DNA of 32,010 nucleotides from UM-FILTER-49-7 sp964599895 (GCA_964599895.1 CAZRHT010000033.1:1-32010), one strand, 5' to 3'; counted from the stretch's first letter, positions 22,484-31,369 are shown. Translations and numbers: made by a program. The notes: generated from the sequence alone by a model not told the origin.

Positions 22484-22835
22484 GGGGGCGAAAGGGTTCG
22501 ACGGGCAGAGTTGAGACTCAGGTTGCATGCCGAGGTTGGTTTTCCTCGTTAATCAAGACCAAAACAAATGTAACTGCAAATCCAGTTGCACTCGCTGCGT
22601 AACTGACGCAGCCGGATACCGGGGCTGATGCTCACAGGCTCTGGCTATCCGACGTATAGTGGGCTCGGTTCGGCGGCTTTCACTCACCGCAGAACTTAAA
22701 CATATGAGTGGTAGCGACCGGAAAGCCCTGGCCTGCCGGGCTTACGGAAGCGAAACTTAAACGGCAGGTCTAAGCATGTAGACGCTTGAAGTTGAAACTG
22801 TTCGGACGGGGGTTCAATTCCCCCCGCCTCCACCA
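22484..22835 (+). ncRNA. ssrA: Transfer-messenger RNA (tmRNA, ssrA)
   Basis: A 352-nt one-piece tmRNA that frees stalled ribosomes and tags the unfinished protein. The 5' end GGGGGCG AAAGGGTTCGAC and 3' end (T arm with GTTCAATTC, then CGCCTCC and ACCA) pair to a tRNA-Ala-like acceptor stem with the G3-U70 wobble used by alanyl-tRNA synthetase. After GTAACT the resume codon GCA opens the reading frame ANPVALAA (9 with the added Ala), ending at TAA. The stop codon falls in the loop of a 7-bp hairpin GCTGCGT/ACGCAGC, and pseudoknot-like GC-rich segments follow. The tag ends in LAA, which fits ClpXP recognition. The CCA end is encoded. Confidence 0.95.
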
Positions 22836-23055
22836 ACCTTCATCCACAATTTTGCGATAAGTCGTAGTTTGCCGGCAAAATATCATAAGTGTACGAAAAC
22901 CCCCTATTTCCACATGAATCCCTGACCACTGACACTAACTTCTTCACTTCAACTATTTCTGTTTTACTGTGTTCATTTTAAAACTCATATTGTTCACGGC
23001 TTGACTTTCTTTTCGTAAGTAGACACACGGTCTCAATCCGTTCCGTTGTTATTTC

Positions 23056-23084
23056 TTGAAAAGAAGCGCTCTCTGCCTCATAAT
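23056..23084 (+). promoter_or_regulatory. Promoter abutting the sfsA start codon
   Basis: TTGAAA (23056-23061), a 17-nt spacer and CATAAT (23079-23084) lie only 6 nt before the ATG at 23091. Transcription should begin at or next to the ATG, giving a leaderless message. The 255-nt stretch between tmRNA and sfsA (22836-23090) otherwise shows nothing that I recognise. Confidence 0.6.
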
Positions 23085-23090
23085 GAAAAC

Positions 23091-23804
23091 ATGAGTATTT
23101 CACCGGAATTATTTGATCTCAACCAACTTGGGGAACTGGCTTTTGCTGTATTTCTTTCTCGTCCCAATCGTTTCGTGGGAGAAATTCTGGTAAATAAACA
23201 AACCGTCACATGCCACATCTCGGACACTGGACGTCTGAAAGAGATTCTGACAACCGGCCGGCGTATCCTGGTAGCAAAGAATCCGCTCCACCTGAAAACT
23301 GATTATCGGCTGATTGCCTGTGAGATGGATGAATGGGTGCTGATCAACACTGCCATCCACACCCACATTGCCCGTGCGGCAATCCGAAAAGGAGTACTTG
23401 GTTTTGCACCTGAAACGGTCAAGCCCGAAGTAAAGGTGGGAAACAGCCGGCTGGATTTCCTTGTGGACAATCATCTTTTTGTCGAATTAAAAGGAACAAA
23501 CCTGGTACAGGATTCCCAGTGCAGATTTCCCGACGCGCCCACTACCCGGGGGCGCCGCCACCTGGAAGAACTGATTCAATTGAAGAAAAACGGAAAAGAC
23601 GCCATGGTTCTGATTCTCGGCTTGCGAAACTGCCCTTGTTTTGTGCCAAACCGGTCCATGGATCCCGCTTTTGCTGATCTATTTCAGAAAGCACTGAAAT
23701 CCTGCGTCCACTACCGGGGATTTCGCATAAAACTGGACTTGCCGTCCGGACATGTCCAGTTGAGTGGAGATTTACCCCTTTGTCGGGAGGTTGCCCATGA
23801 ATGA
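23091..23804 (+). CDS. sfsA: SfsA family DNA/RNA nuclease
   Basis: A 237-residue SfsA homologue (sugar fermentation stimulation protein in E. coli; members bind nucleic acid and show nuclease activity). Visible blocks are RFVGEILVNKQTVTCHISDTGRLKE, KTDYRLIACEM, SRLDFLVDNHLFVELKGTNLV (a PD-(D/E)xK-like D...E-K core) and FPDAPTTRGRRHLEELIQL. I start it at the ATG at 23091; a TTG upstream at 23046 would lie above the predicted promoter and has no ribosome binding site. No Shine-Dalgarno sequence precedes the ATG. The end overlaps the Xer gene by 8 nt, so both are likely cotranscribed. Confidence 0.92.
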   Translation: MSISPELFDLNQLGELAFAVFLSRPNRFVGEILVNKQTVTCHISDTGRLKEILTTGRRILVAKNPLHLKTDYRLIACEMDEWVLINTAIHTHIARAAIRKGVLGFAPETVKPEVKVGNSRLDFLVDNHLFVELKGTNLVQDSQCRFPDAPTTRGRRHLEELIQLKKNGKDAMVLILGLRNCPCFVPNRSMDPAFADLFQKALKSCVHYRGFRIKLDLPSGHVQLSGDLPLCREVAHE

Positions 23805-24702
23805 GCAAGTGGAAACCTTCCTTCAGTACTTGAAAGAACACAAAAACTACTCTCCCCATACAATCCGAAATTATCGAATAGACTTAGACCAGTTCTTTGA
23901 GTTTCTTGAGACATTTGAATTGGACATATCGAGCCTGGGCCGTGCGGAAATCCGAATGTTTCTCGGAGAGCTCAAACGCCGGCATCTGAAAAAAACCAGT
24001 GTTGCCCGAAAACTGGCCGCGTTGAAGTCGTTTTTTCGCTTTCTAAAACGAAACCACCTGGTAGAAAAAAACCCGGCCGCCCTCGTTTCTTCACCAAAAC
24101 TGGACAAACCGCTACCCAAATTTCTCACACTGATTGAAATGGACAAGCTTTTTGAAATAATTGACACGAACACCATGCTCGGACTTCGCAATCGTGTTGT
24201 GATGGAACTGTTTTATGCCACCGGGATGCGGATTTCCGAACTTGTTTCTATCAAAATGAAACAACTGGATTTAGACAACCAGATTGTCCGGGTCCTTGGA
24301 AAAGGAAAAAAGGAACGGATTGTCCCCTTTGGTTCTCCTGCCGGGAGATGGCTTCGCAAGTACATAGCCAAAAGACGGGATTTCCTCATCGAAAAGGGAC
24401 ATCTCGCGGAAGAACACCTCTTTGTCAACAAGGACGGTGTCGGAATCTCTGCAAGGGGGATTCGGGGAATTGTGGACCGATTCCTCTACCTCGCCGCCGA
24501 CCGCCACGGACTGTCTCCCCACGCACTTCGTCACACCTTCGCCACCCATCTGCTCGACAACGGCGCGGATTTGAGGGCAATCCAGGAATTGCTGGGTCAT
24601 TCCTCCCTTGCAACAACAGAACGGTACACCCACATCACCCACGACAGATTGTTGAAAATCTACCGCAACGCCCATCCCCATCAGAAGAAGGAACAAGAAT
24701 AG
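23797..24702 (+). CDS. Tyrosine recombinase XerC/XerD-like
   Basis: A 301-residue Xer recombinase, which with its partner resolves chromosome dimers at dif. The N-terminal SAM-like core-binding domain (about 1-100) starts VETFLQYLKEHKNYSPHTIRNYRIDL. The catalytic domain has Arg145 in TGMRISEL, the beta-strand Lys in GKGKKER (about 169), HALRH (His242, Arg245), GHSS (His268) and the nucleophile Tyr277 in TTERYTHI. The length and the lack of an extra DNA-binding part favour a housekeeping Xer rather than a phage integrase. The ATG at 23797 has GGGAGG at 6 nt; sfsA ends inside it (8-nt overlap). XerC and XerD cannot be told apart by eye, and no dif site was identified. Confidence 0.9.
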   Translation: MNEQVETFLQYLKEHKNYSPHTIRNYRIDLDQFFEFLETFELDISSLGRAEIRMFLGELKRRHLKKTSVARKLAALKSFFRFLKRNHLVEKNPAALVSSPKLDKPLPKFLTLIEMDKLFEIIDTNTMLGLRNRVVMELFYATGMRISELVSIKMKQLDLDNQIVRVLGKGKKERIVPFGSPAGRWLRKYIAKRRDFLIEKGHLAEEHLFVNKDGVGISARGIRGIVDRFLYLAADRHGLSPHALRHTFATHLLDNGADLRAIQELLGHSSLATTERYTHITHDRLLKIYRNAHPHQKKEQE

Positions 24703-24883
24703 AAGTGTTCTGTCTTCTATGTTCTTAAACGGAAGAGAAGGGAGACGGAACTTCCTGAGTGACTGTTGGGCTGCTTTTCATATAATTGAACATGTTAAAT
24801 TCTCCTTGCTAATTCAATCTTTTTGCTCCACGTTCTCCTATGCACCTACTGCGGTGAAAGGTCTCTCGCCCTCACAAAGAAAG

Positions 24884-24906
24884 GGGGACAAAATGTCCCC
24901 ATTTTT
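24884..24906 (+). terminator. Rho-independent terminator after the Xer gene
   Basis: A perfect 7-bp stem GGGGACA/TGTCCCC (24884-24890, 24894-24900) with an AAA loop is followed by ATTTTT. It lies 182 nt past the Xer stop; the intervening 24703-24883 shows no gene. On the other strand the tail CCTTTCTTT is poorer, so it may also weakly end the RND gene. Confidence 0.7.
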
Positions 24907-24931
24907 GCTCAATATAGTTGTTTTTTCGCCT

Positions 24932-27900
24932 CTACTCGGCCAACGTCGGCGCTTCTTCCGTTTTTCCCCGACGAAATTTTAACAAGATGCTTTCTTTGAT
25001 CATATAGAAGGTCGGGATAAAGACCAGGGTCAGAAAAGAACCGACGGTAAGACCACCGATGGCCACAATAGAAAGTGGTGAAAGGCGTTCCAGCCCCACA
25101 GACCATTCCAGTGCAATGGGAATCATACCCACAATGGTGGTCACGGCTGTCATCAGGATGGGCCTTGTTCGGACATGTATTGCCATTTTTACCGCTTCCA
25201 TCACAGGATGCCCCTCGTCCCGGTAGGTACGGATAAAATCAATGAGCAGGATGGAGTTTTTCACCACCACACCCACAAGGAGGATAAAGCCCATGAAGGC
25301 TGGCATACAGCCGTGTTTCCCGGCAATCATCAGTCCCCACACCGCGCCAATGAAGGCGAATGGAATGGCCAGCATAATAACTATTGGGTCACTGAATGAT
25401 TTGAAAGTTACCACAAAAGTCAGGTAGAGGAAGAGAACTGCCAGAATCAGGGCCGAACCCAGTCTGTGGAAGGACTCTGTCATCTGGGTCATTTCTCCTT
25501 CTTCCGATACCTGGAGCGTAGATGGCACTCCGGCCTTATCCACCGCAATGTTTCGCTGATCATTGAGGAAGGTCACGGGCGCTTTTGCACGATAGCCATG
25601 GACATTGGTGGTGTAGTTCAGCTTGTCCCGGGTAATCACAGTTGGCACATAGACCTTCTGCACCTTGGCCAGTTCGTTCAGAGGGATGTAGAGACCTTTC
25701 GGCGTAAGGATATTGGTGGTCATCACCTTATTTATCCTGTCTCGCTGCTTCCCCGTGTACCGGAATCGAATTCTGATCCCATCCTGGTTGAATATTCGAA
25801 ACACGCTGATGGGCACGCCCTTGATGGCAGTAGCCAACTGGTAACTGACGTCCATAGGGGTCAAGCCAAACCGGGCGCATTTCTGACGATCAAAGAACAA
25901 GTGGTATTCTTCCCGGTCCTTTTTCCAGGTCCGGCTCACCGATTTGAATCCGGGGCGCTTGATCAGTTCATCGGCAATCCGCTGCCCGGCGGCGTCCAGC
26001 TCGCCGTAGTTATTCCCCGCCACTTCCACGTCCACTGTGGATGCGATACTGGACAATGGGGTGGCACCGAAATCATACACATCGGCATACTTGACACCCG
26101 GCATATTGCGAATGTCCTTGCGCAGTTCATCCTCAATTTCCCATATACCTTTGTGGCGCTGAAACCGATCCACCAGGTTCACTGTTATATCGATCTGCTG
26201 GGGTGTCCGGCCCTTTCCGTAGGTAATCAGCCCCGGTTCGGAACCAATGTAACTCAACTGTGAAAGCAGTCCCTTTTCCTTATGAATCCGTTTTTCAATC
26301 CGGTTCAACAAAGCTTCGGTTTTTTCGATGGAATAATCGGATTCTGTCTCAATTCGCATTTTCATAATACCGGTATCCATCGGCGGCATCAGGTCCCGTC
26401 CCACCAATTTCATCTGTCGCATGGAAATTGGCAAAAGAATAACTATGAGGATGATGAAAATCCACCTGTACTGATTTACAAAATCAAAAGTAGTGATGAA
26501 GAAATCCCGCAGGCGGTCCACAAACTGCACCTGAAATACCTTGGCAATCCGGTTTAGAATCTTGATGATCAGATATTCATCCTTATCGGTATTTTTGATG
26601 ATCCACGGTGCAATCAACGGGATGATGGTAATGGAAACCGCGTAGGATGCAACCAGTGCAATACTCAAGGTCACCGTCAGCGGGCGAAGTACCTTCTGCA
26701 CAAAACCGCCGAGAACCATGATGGGAATAAGCACGACAACGGTTGAAAATGTGCCGGAAAAGACAGCCAGCATAATTTCTTTAGTGGCAACCCGGGAGAC
26801 TTCTTTCAAATCACCGCCATCTTCGTTATAGTGTCGTTCAATATTCTCCACAACAACTATGGCGTCATCCACAAGCATTCCCACTGCCAGAATCACAGCA
26901 GTCAATGTCACCATGTTAAACTGAATGCCGGTGAGCCACATGACGGCAAAGGTCAGAAAGTAAGTAAAAGGGATTGAAATGCCGGTAATTGCTGCCGATC
27001 GCAAGTCTGCAATCATTAGAAAAATTATTAATATGGTGAAAATGATGGCTTCCTTCAGTGACTCTTTCAGATTATCCACCGACAGATTGATGATCCGTTC
27101 CTGAGAATCCGCTATGCTTATTTTGACCTGAGAAAAGCGCTTTTCAAGGGCAGGAAGCGCTCGTTGTACAGCCTCAATAGTATCCACGGTATTTCCGTCT
27201 TCATGGCGGACAATGTTTATGGCAATGGCGGGCTTCCCATCAAAATGGAAGGCGGACAATTGATCAGCAATGGTGTTTTTTACAGTTCCCACATCCCTGA
27301 GATGAATGACCCGGCCTTTGTAGGAAATAGGCAGGTCTTCAAGCTGCTGCATATGAGTCAGCTCCCCCTTGGTCTTTAGAATAACCTGTGAACGGGAATT
27401 CAGCAGGAAGCCTTCGGGAATATCCAGGTTGTTGGCCTGAATGGCATGAATGATGGCGGAAAACGGCATGTGCTTATTTGCCAGTTTGACAGGATCAATC
27501 TGAACCGATAATTCCCGGACATGCCCGCCAAATACCTCAGCATCAGACACCTCCGGAATCGCCAGCAACGCATCTTTAATATCGTTGTCCGCCATTTGCC
27601 GGGTCATGGCCAGATCATACTGACTATTCTTTGCCGGTTGAACCGCCAACGTCATCACAGGCTTGCTGAAGTCCCCCACTTTGAACACCTGCGGCGGCAG
27701 GATATCTTTCGGCAACTGAGACTGCACCTTCTGCAAAGCGGTCATCACATCCGTCACCGCCGCCTGAAGGTCTTTCCTGTACTCAAATTCTACCGTCACA
27801 AAGGCGATTTCGTCTTTACTGGTAGAGGACACTTTCCGGATATCGGACAATGCATTACACTGTCGTTCGATGGGCCTTGCCACATACTCCGCCATGTCCT

Positions 27901-28084
27901 TTGATGAAGCCCCCGGTTCCATCACCAGCACGGTGACGGTGGGCCGCTCCACATCGGGAAACAGGTCTGTCTTGATGGCATAACTGGCATAAACTCCCAT
28001 CACCAGCGCCAGCAGAGACAGCACAATAACCAGATGTGGATTCTTGAAAACAAAATCCACAAATCCTCTTTTCTCCAGCTTCAT
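24932..28084 (-). CDS. RND-family multidrug efflux pump, inner-membrane transporter
   Basis: A 1050-residue AcrB/MdtB/CzcA-type RND transporter, normal in length, that would export compounds from the inner membrane and periplasm using the proton gradient. The proton relay in TM4 is present as GMLVDDAIVVVENIERH (Asp406, Asp407), and the lysine in the TM10 segment GVVVKNSILLIDF is conserved. TM1 (VIVLSLLALVMGVYASYAI) is followed by KTDLFPDVERPTVTV and GASSKDMAEYVARPIE, typical of the porter domain; the large second periplasmic loop lies around 570-860. Its start overlaps the adaptor stop as ATGA, with GGAGGG upstream. Hydrophobic drugs or bile-like compounds are the probable cargo, not heavy metals, but this is inference. 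Confidence 0.95.
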   Translation of the reverse strand: MKLEKRGFVDFVFKNPHLVIVLSLLALVMGVYASYAIKTDLFPDVERPTVTVLVMEPGASSKDMAEYVARPIERQCNALSDIRKVSSTSKDEIAFVTVEFEYRKDLQAAVTDVMTALQKVQSQLPKDILPPQVFKVGDFSKPVMTLAVQPAKNSQYDLAMTRQMADNDIKDALLAIPEVSDAEVFGGHVRELSVQIDPVKLANKHMPFSAIIHAIQANNLDIPEGFLLNSRSQVILKTKGELTHMQQLEDLPISYKGRVIHLRDVGTVKNTIADQLSAFHFDGKPAIAINIVRHEDGNTVDTIEAVQRALPALEKRFSQVKISIADSQERIINLSVDNLKESLKEAIIFTILIIFLMIADLRSAAITGISIPFTYFLTFAVMWLTGIQFNMVTLTAVILAVGMLVDDAIVVVENIERHYNEDGGDLKEVSRVATKEIMLAVFSGTFSTVVVLIPIMVLGGFVQKVLRPLTVTLSIALVASYAVSITIIPLIAPWIIKNTDKDEYLIIKILNRIAKVFQVQFVDRLRDFFITTFDFVNQYRWIFIILIVILLPISMRQMKLVGRDLMPPMDTGIMKMRIETESDYSIEKTEALLNRIEKRIHKEKGLLSQLSYIGSEPGLITYGKGRTPQQIDITVNLVDRFQRHKGIWEIEDELRKDIRNMPGVKYADVYDFGATPLSSIASTVDVEVAGNNYGELDAAGQRIADELIKRPGFKSVSRTWKKDREEYHLFFDRQKCARFGLTPMDVSYQLATAIKGVPISVFRIFNQDGIRIRFRYTGKQRDRINKVMTTNILTPKGLYIPLNELAKVQKVYVPTVITRDKLNYTTNVHGYRAKAPVTFLNDQRNIAVDKAGVPSTLQVSEEGEMTQMTESFHRLGSALILAVLFLYLTFVVTFKSFSDPIVIMLAIPFAFIGAVWGLMIAGKHGCMPAFMGFILLVGVVVKNSILLIDFIRTYRDEGHPVMEAVKMAIHVRTRPILMTAVTTIVGMIPIALEWSVGLERLSPLSIVAIGGLTVGSFLTLVFIPTFYMIKESILLKFRRGKTEEAPTLAE

Positions 28085-29205
28085 TTGATACCCTCCACCG
28101 GTTTCACTTTGGTGCCGTCGGCAAGGCGCATCAGGAGGGAATCACTACCCACAACCACAGTATCCCCTTCACTAAGCCGGCCGGAAATTGCAAATCCGTC
28201 CTCAGACTCGCCCATGATGGTTACCGGAACCACTTTTGCTTTTCCGTTTACGATGTTGAAAACCGAGGCCTTATTCACGCTTTTCAACACAGAGCCCATG
28301 GGGAGAAGAATCGCAGATTCAATTCGTTGAATCGGCAAATTCACGGAAACAGTGGAACCCAGTGGCAGTCCGAAAGGCGGTTCGGGCAAATCCACTTCCA
28401 CAGTCCCCACTCCAGTTTCACTGGCAGAGGGATACACACGGGAAATTTCGGCGTCAATCTTCTTTCCGTCGTATAAAATCTGTGCTCGCTCTCCCCTCTT
28501 CATCGCGGTGAGGTCATCGATAGAAACGGTTGACTTGATTTTACAGGGAGTCGAGTCCTCTATCTCCATCAGGGGCTGGGAAACCATTACCACATCGCCT
28601 TCATTCACCGGTACAGTTGAGACAACGGCATCGAACGGCGCTTTCACGGAGAAAAAGGAAAGCTCACTCTCAATATTTGCCATCTGGCTTTTCACATTCT
28701 GTAACTGTACCTTTGCCTCATTCCAGTGGTTTTCAGACAATTCCAGCGCCTGGCGGGAGATTACCTTCTTTTCAAACAACATCTTGTCTCTATTGTAGAT
28801 TGTCTGCATATTCTGTTCATTTTTCTTCAAGTCTTCAACAGTTTTCTTCGAATTATTCAAAGCCGTTTCCAGGGCCGCCCGGCTGCCCCTTGCATCTCCC
28901 GGCACACCATCCATCTCTATTATGGTATCTCCCTTGCGAACAGCATCCCCCTCCCTTTTCAGAATTCGGCTCACTTGGCCAACTATGCGGGATTTTACCG
29001 TTCCCTGGCGGTTGGACTCCAGGTGCCCAATGTAGGGCTGCCAGTGAATGTACTGGCCCACCCGAACCGTTGCCGTTTCCACCGGAACCGCCTGGAGCGG
29101 CGCAATTCGAATAGAATTCAGCTGATGTTTCCGGAGTTTTACCAGAAGAGTCCCCCCAATCACAAACAGAACCACCACTACAATCAAAATAATCCAACGC
29201 TTCAT
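28081..29205 (-). CDS. RND pump periplasmic adaptor (membrane fusion protein)
   Basis: A 374-residue adaptor that bridges the RND transporter and the TolC channel. The N-terminal hydrophobic segment (MKRWIILIVVVVLFVIGGTLLV) anchors it. The biotinyl-lipoyl half-motifs are GQVSRILKREGDAVRKGDTIIEMD (near 75-98) and FDAVVSTVPVNEGDVVMVSQPLMEIED (near 190-220). A long coiled-coil hairpin lies between them (about 105-180), followed by beta-barrel and membrane-proximal segments ending in KVKPVEGIK. The start has AAGGAG and overlaps the TolC-type gene as ATGA. Both ends overlap by 4 nt, so the genes are translationally coupled. Confidence 0.93.
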   Translation of the reverse strand: MKRWIILIVVVVLFVIGGTLLVKLRKHQLNSIRIAPLQAVPVETATVRVGQYIHWQPYIGHLESNRQGTVKSRIVGQVSRILKREGDAVRKGDTIIEMDGVPGDARGSRAALETALNNSKKTVEDLKKNEQNMQTIYNRDKMLFEKKVISRQALELSENHWNEAKVQLQNVKSQMANIESELSFFSVKAPFDAVVSTVPVNEGDVVMVSQPLMEIEDSTPCKIKSTVSIDDLTAMKRGERAQILYDGKKIDAEISRVYPSASETGVGTVEVDLPEPPFGLPLGSTVSVNLPIQRIESAILLPMGSVLKSVNKASVFNIVNGKAKVVPVTIMGESEDGFAISGRLSEGDTVVVGSDSLLMRLADGTKVKPVEGIK

Positions 29206-30509
29206 TTTATATCTCCTTCAATGGTTTTTCTGAGATTTTCAACTGAAACAAAATGATCAGTCCGAGCCTGGATCAGCGCTGTTCCCGCCAATTCTTCCCT
29301 TGATTTTGCCCGAAGAAGATCGTCAATGTCACCTCGTCCGTTATCGTATTTCAACTGTTCCAACCGGGCCACTTCTTTTGCGAAAGACAGGGAAGCCCGG
29401 GAAGTTGTCACATCCTGCGCTGCCCTGGTTACCCCCGCAACGGCATCAATCACCTGGCTCTGAATTCTCAGCTTGACCTCATCCACCTGATGGCCCGCGG
29501 CCTTAATGGTATGCATGACCTTTCTTACCTCACGGCGCCTACGTCCCATGTCAAAAATCGGGATAGACACATTTACTGTAGCGGACCAGAATTGGTCATT
29601 GTAATCAATGTTTCCACCCTGGACCGCGTTTAGCCTGGCGTCCAACGAAACCTTGGGCAATCGGGCCGCTCTCGCTATTTTCAACTGCAGGTGAGTCACT
29701 TTTTGAAACTCCTTTATCCGTTTCAGGTCGCTCCGGTTCTCCTCAGCCTCTTTCACCAATCTGCTGATTTCCGGAAGTGTTTTCGGTACGTTCTCCAAAT
29801 CCACCCCTTCCAACTCGAACGCTTCTGACTTGTCCGGGTCTTCTCCAATCAAAGCCGCGAGGGCGGCTGTCAGTGCCTGCTTTTTCTGATTCAGTCCGGC
29901 AATTTTGAGTTTGGCGGCTTCCACTTCATACTGGACCTTCAGCTTGTCCAACGGCGCATACTTTCCGCTTTCAACACCGATCTGGATATGCTCATTCAGG
30001 AAATGCAAAGCCTTAAGGTAGTCGTTCCATGCAGTAAGCTCGCAATTCACGGCCGCCAGATTGGTATAGACGGATGTCACCTTGTATCGAACCTCCCACA
30101 TGAGGGAATTCAGCCGGTAGGACGCCGTACTGCGATTACTCTTCGCGATTTGTTCCGTTGCCTTCAGCTGTCCGCTCGAAAAAAGCGGTACCCGGTAATC
30201 AAGGTTCCAGTATGTGAATTCATCATCAAAAGGCATCGCCGCAAAACCAGCTGAAATCAGGTTCTTTGTCATGGGTCGAATCAAATTATCGTCGCTGGTT
30301 TTCGATACCCCGCCATTCAGGAGAATTTCCCCGAATTTAAGACGATTCACCGCGGCTTCGCTTTCCTTCTGAGACTGAACCGACTCGTTCAGACCCTGAA
30401 TGGAAGGATTGTTCTCGTAGGCCTTTTGAATCGACTGATTCAAGGTCAGTGTCTGCGCTCCCGCGGCCAAAGAGATGACAGTTGTGATTCCAATTATCCA
30501 ATGTTTCAT
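29202..30509 (-). CDS. TolC-family outer-membrane efflux protein
   Basis: A 435-residue outer-membrane factor. I start it at the ATG at 30509, preceded by GGGGAG at 7 nt; a longer frame from 30551 lies inside tetR. A signal peptide (MKHWIIGITTVISLAAGAQT) precedes LTLNQSIQKAYENNPSIQGL, the usual TolC entry, and a second repeat begins near LSEISRLVKEAEENRSDLKRI-like sequence around 250 (VPKTLPEISRLVKEA). The long helical hairpins and IGVESGKYAPLDKLK segment are typical of the alpha-barrel tunnel. The ATG overlaps the tetR stop as ATGA. It should form a trimer with the adjacent adaptor and RND pump. Confidence 0.9.
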   Translation of the reverse strand: MKHWIIGITTVISLAAGAQTLTLNQSIQKAYENNPSIQGLNESVQSQKESEAAVNRLKFGEILLNGGVSKTSDDNLIRPMTKNLISAGFAAMPFDDEFTYWNLDYRVPLFSSGQLKATEQIAKSNRSTASYRLNSLMWEVRYKVTSVYTNLAAVNCELTAWNDYLKALHFLNEHIQIGVESGKYAPLDKLKVQYEVEAAKLKIAGLNQKKQALTAALAALIGEDPDKSEAFELEGVDLENVPKTLPEISRLVKEAEENRSDLKRIKEFQKVTHLQLKIARAARLPKVSLDARLNAVQGGNIDYNDQFWSATVNVSIPIFDMGRRRREVRKVMHTIKAAGHQVDEVKLRIQSQVIDAVAGVTRAAQDVTTSRASLSFAKEVARLEQLKYDNGRGDIDDLLRAKSREELAGTALIQARTDHFVSVENLRKTIEGDIK

Positions 30510-31078
30510 GACATTACTCCCCGAAGAAAAATATTTAGAATATCCTCGCATTTATCTCTAATTTTAAGTTCTCCTCCACTGAGTAGAAACCGGATGGTCA
30601 AAGACTGAATCATGCCCACAAGAATAACCGCCCCTGACTCTTCGTCCACGTCTTCGCGAACCAATCCCCTTTTCCGCCCTTCTTTCAGATACTCCGCCAC
30701 GTGCCAGATCATTCCACTGTAAAAGGCGAGCAAAGCCTTTCGTACAACATCATCATGGCTGTAGGTGGATTCGGAGAGGAATAGAATCGTCACCCCACGA
30801 ACCTTCTCCAGGTACTCCAGAAGGGGACAAAGCAGTGCCCGGAAATACTCCTCAGGTGCCAGATAGCTGTCCGCTTTGGAAACAACCGCCTCGTACCTCA
30901 TCCGTATCCGGCCAATCAACGCAACCACCAGATCCTGTTTGTCCTTGAAATGGCGGTACATGGCAGGCTCAGTAAATTTCATCCGATCCGCGACCTTCTT
31001 CATCGTCAGGCCCTTGATCCCTTCCTGAATCATGAGATCCATCGCCTGATCCAATATTTCTTCCTGTCTTTTGGTCAT
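30506..31078 (-). CDS. TetR-family transcriptional regulator of the efflux operon
   Basis: A 190-residue repressor-type protein. The N-terminal helix-turn-helix occupies about residues 8-50 (AMDLMIQEGIKGLTMKKVADRM, then FTEPAMYRHFKDKQDLV), as in AcrR/TetR. The variable C-terminal domain should bind the inducer. The true start is probably the ATG at 31078, with GGAGG at 5 nt; an upstream GTG at 31084 overlaps this site. It is the first gene of the operon. A perfect palindrome at 31092-31115 overlaps the -10 region, so autoregulation of itself and the pump is likely. The inducer is unknown. Confidence 0.9.
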   Translation of the reverse strand: MTKRQEEILDQAMDLMIQEGIKGLTMKKVADRMKFTEPAMYRHFKDKQDLVVALIGRIRMRYEAVVSKADSYLAPEEYFRALLCPLLEYLEKVRGVTILFLSESTYSHDDVVRKALLAFYSGMIWHVAEYLKEGRKRGLVREDVDEESGAVILVGMIQSLTIRFLLSGGELKIRDKCEDILNIFLRGVMS

Positions 31079-31091
31079 TTCCACCTCCGAG

Positions 31092-31115
31092 ACGTTAGTT
31101 ATCCTTCACTAACGT
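31092..31115. promoter_or_regulatory. Candidate TetR operator palindrome
   Basis: ACGTTAGT (31092-31099) and ACTAACGT (31108-31115) are perfect inverted repeats with an 8-nt spacer, 14 nt upstream of the tetR ATG. The arm at 31108-31115 covers most of the -10 box of the minus-strand promoter, so a bound repressor would block RNA polymerase. Confidence 0.75.
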
Positions 31116-31139
31116 AATCCCCTATCATTATTTTGTCAA
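31111..31139 (-). promoter_or_regulatory. Promoter of the tetR-efflux operon
   Basis: On the minus strand a consensus TTGACA (31134-31139), a 17-nt spacer and a weak TACGTT -10 (31111-31116), overlapped by the palindrome. The start should lie near 31104, within the operator. The gene-free stretch 31079-31413 (335 nt) holds this operator and promoter and the YjdF promoter; I see no gene in it. Confidence 0.6.
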
Positions 31140-31369
31140 GGGGTTTCTGAAAAAAACCACTAAGAACGTATTTTGTGCATAGTGCCTCTTGTGTGGGTAT
31201 AAGAAAGGAATTGGCCACCTTTCGTTCCTTCTGAACCTTGTGCCGTTGTATTGAGTCTCTACCGTTTCTCCTCCACTTCAAGATCCTCTGCGTCCACTGC
31301 GGTGAACGTCCACCCATGCATCCGCCAAACCCCCGCACTTCACACTCAAATTGTGTTTTCATAGTGGTT

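Noticed and set aside
22868..22879. Palindrome TTTGCCGGCAAA downstream of tmRNA, as a possible terminator
   Set aside because: It has no room for a loop beyond CCGG and no following T-run, so it is not a convincing terminator; it may be chance.
22484..24702. tRNA/tmRNA genes followed by a tyrosine recombinase, the layout of an integrated island
   Set aside because: The recombinase looks like a housekeeping Xer in an operon with sfsA, no direct repeat of the tmRNA 3' end was seen, and the nearby genes are core functions.
24781..24786. TATAAT box downstream of the Xer gene, as a promoter
   Set aside because: No fitting -35 and the only nearby ATG frame stops after six codons.
31099..31362. 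Minus-strand open frame of 87 codons upstream of tetR
   Set aside because: It runs through the tetR promoter and operator, has no ribosome binding site and shows no recognisable sequence.
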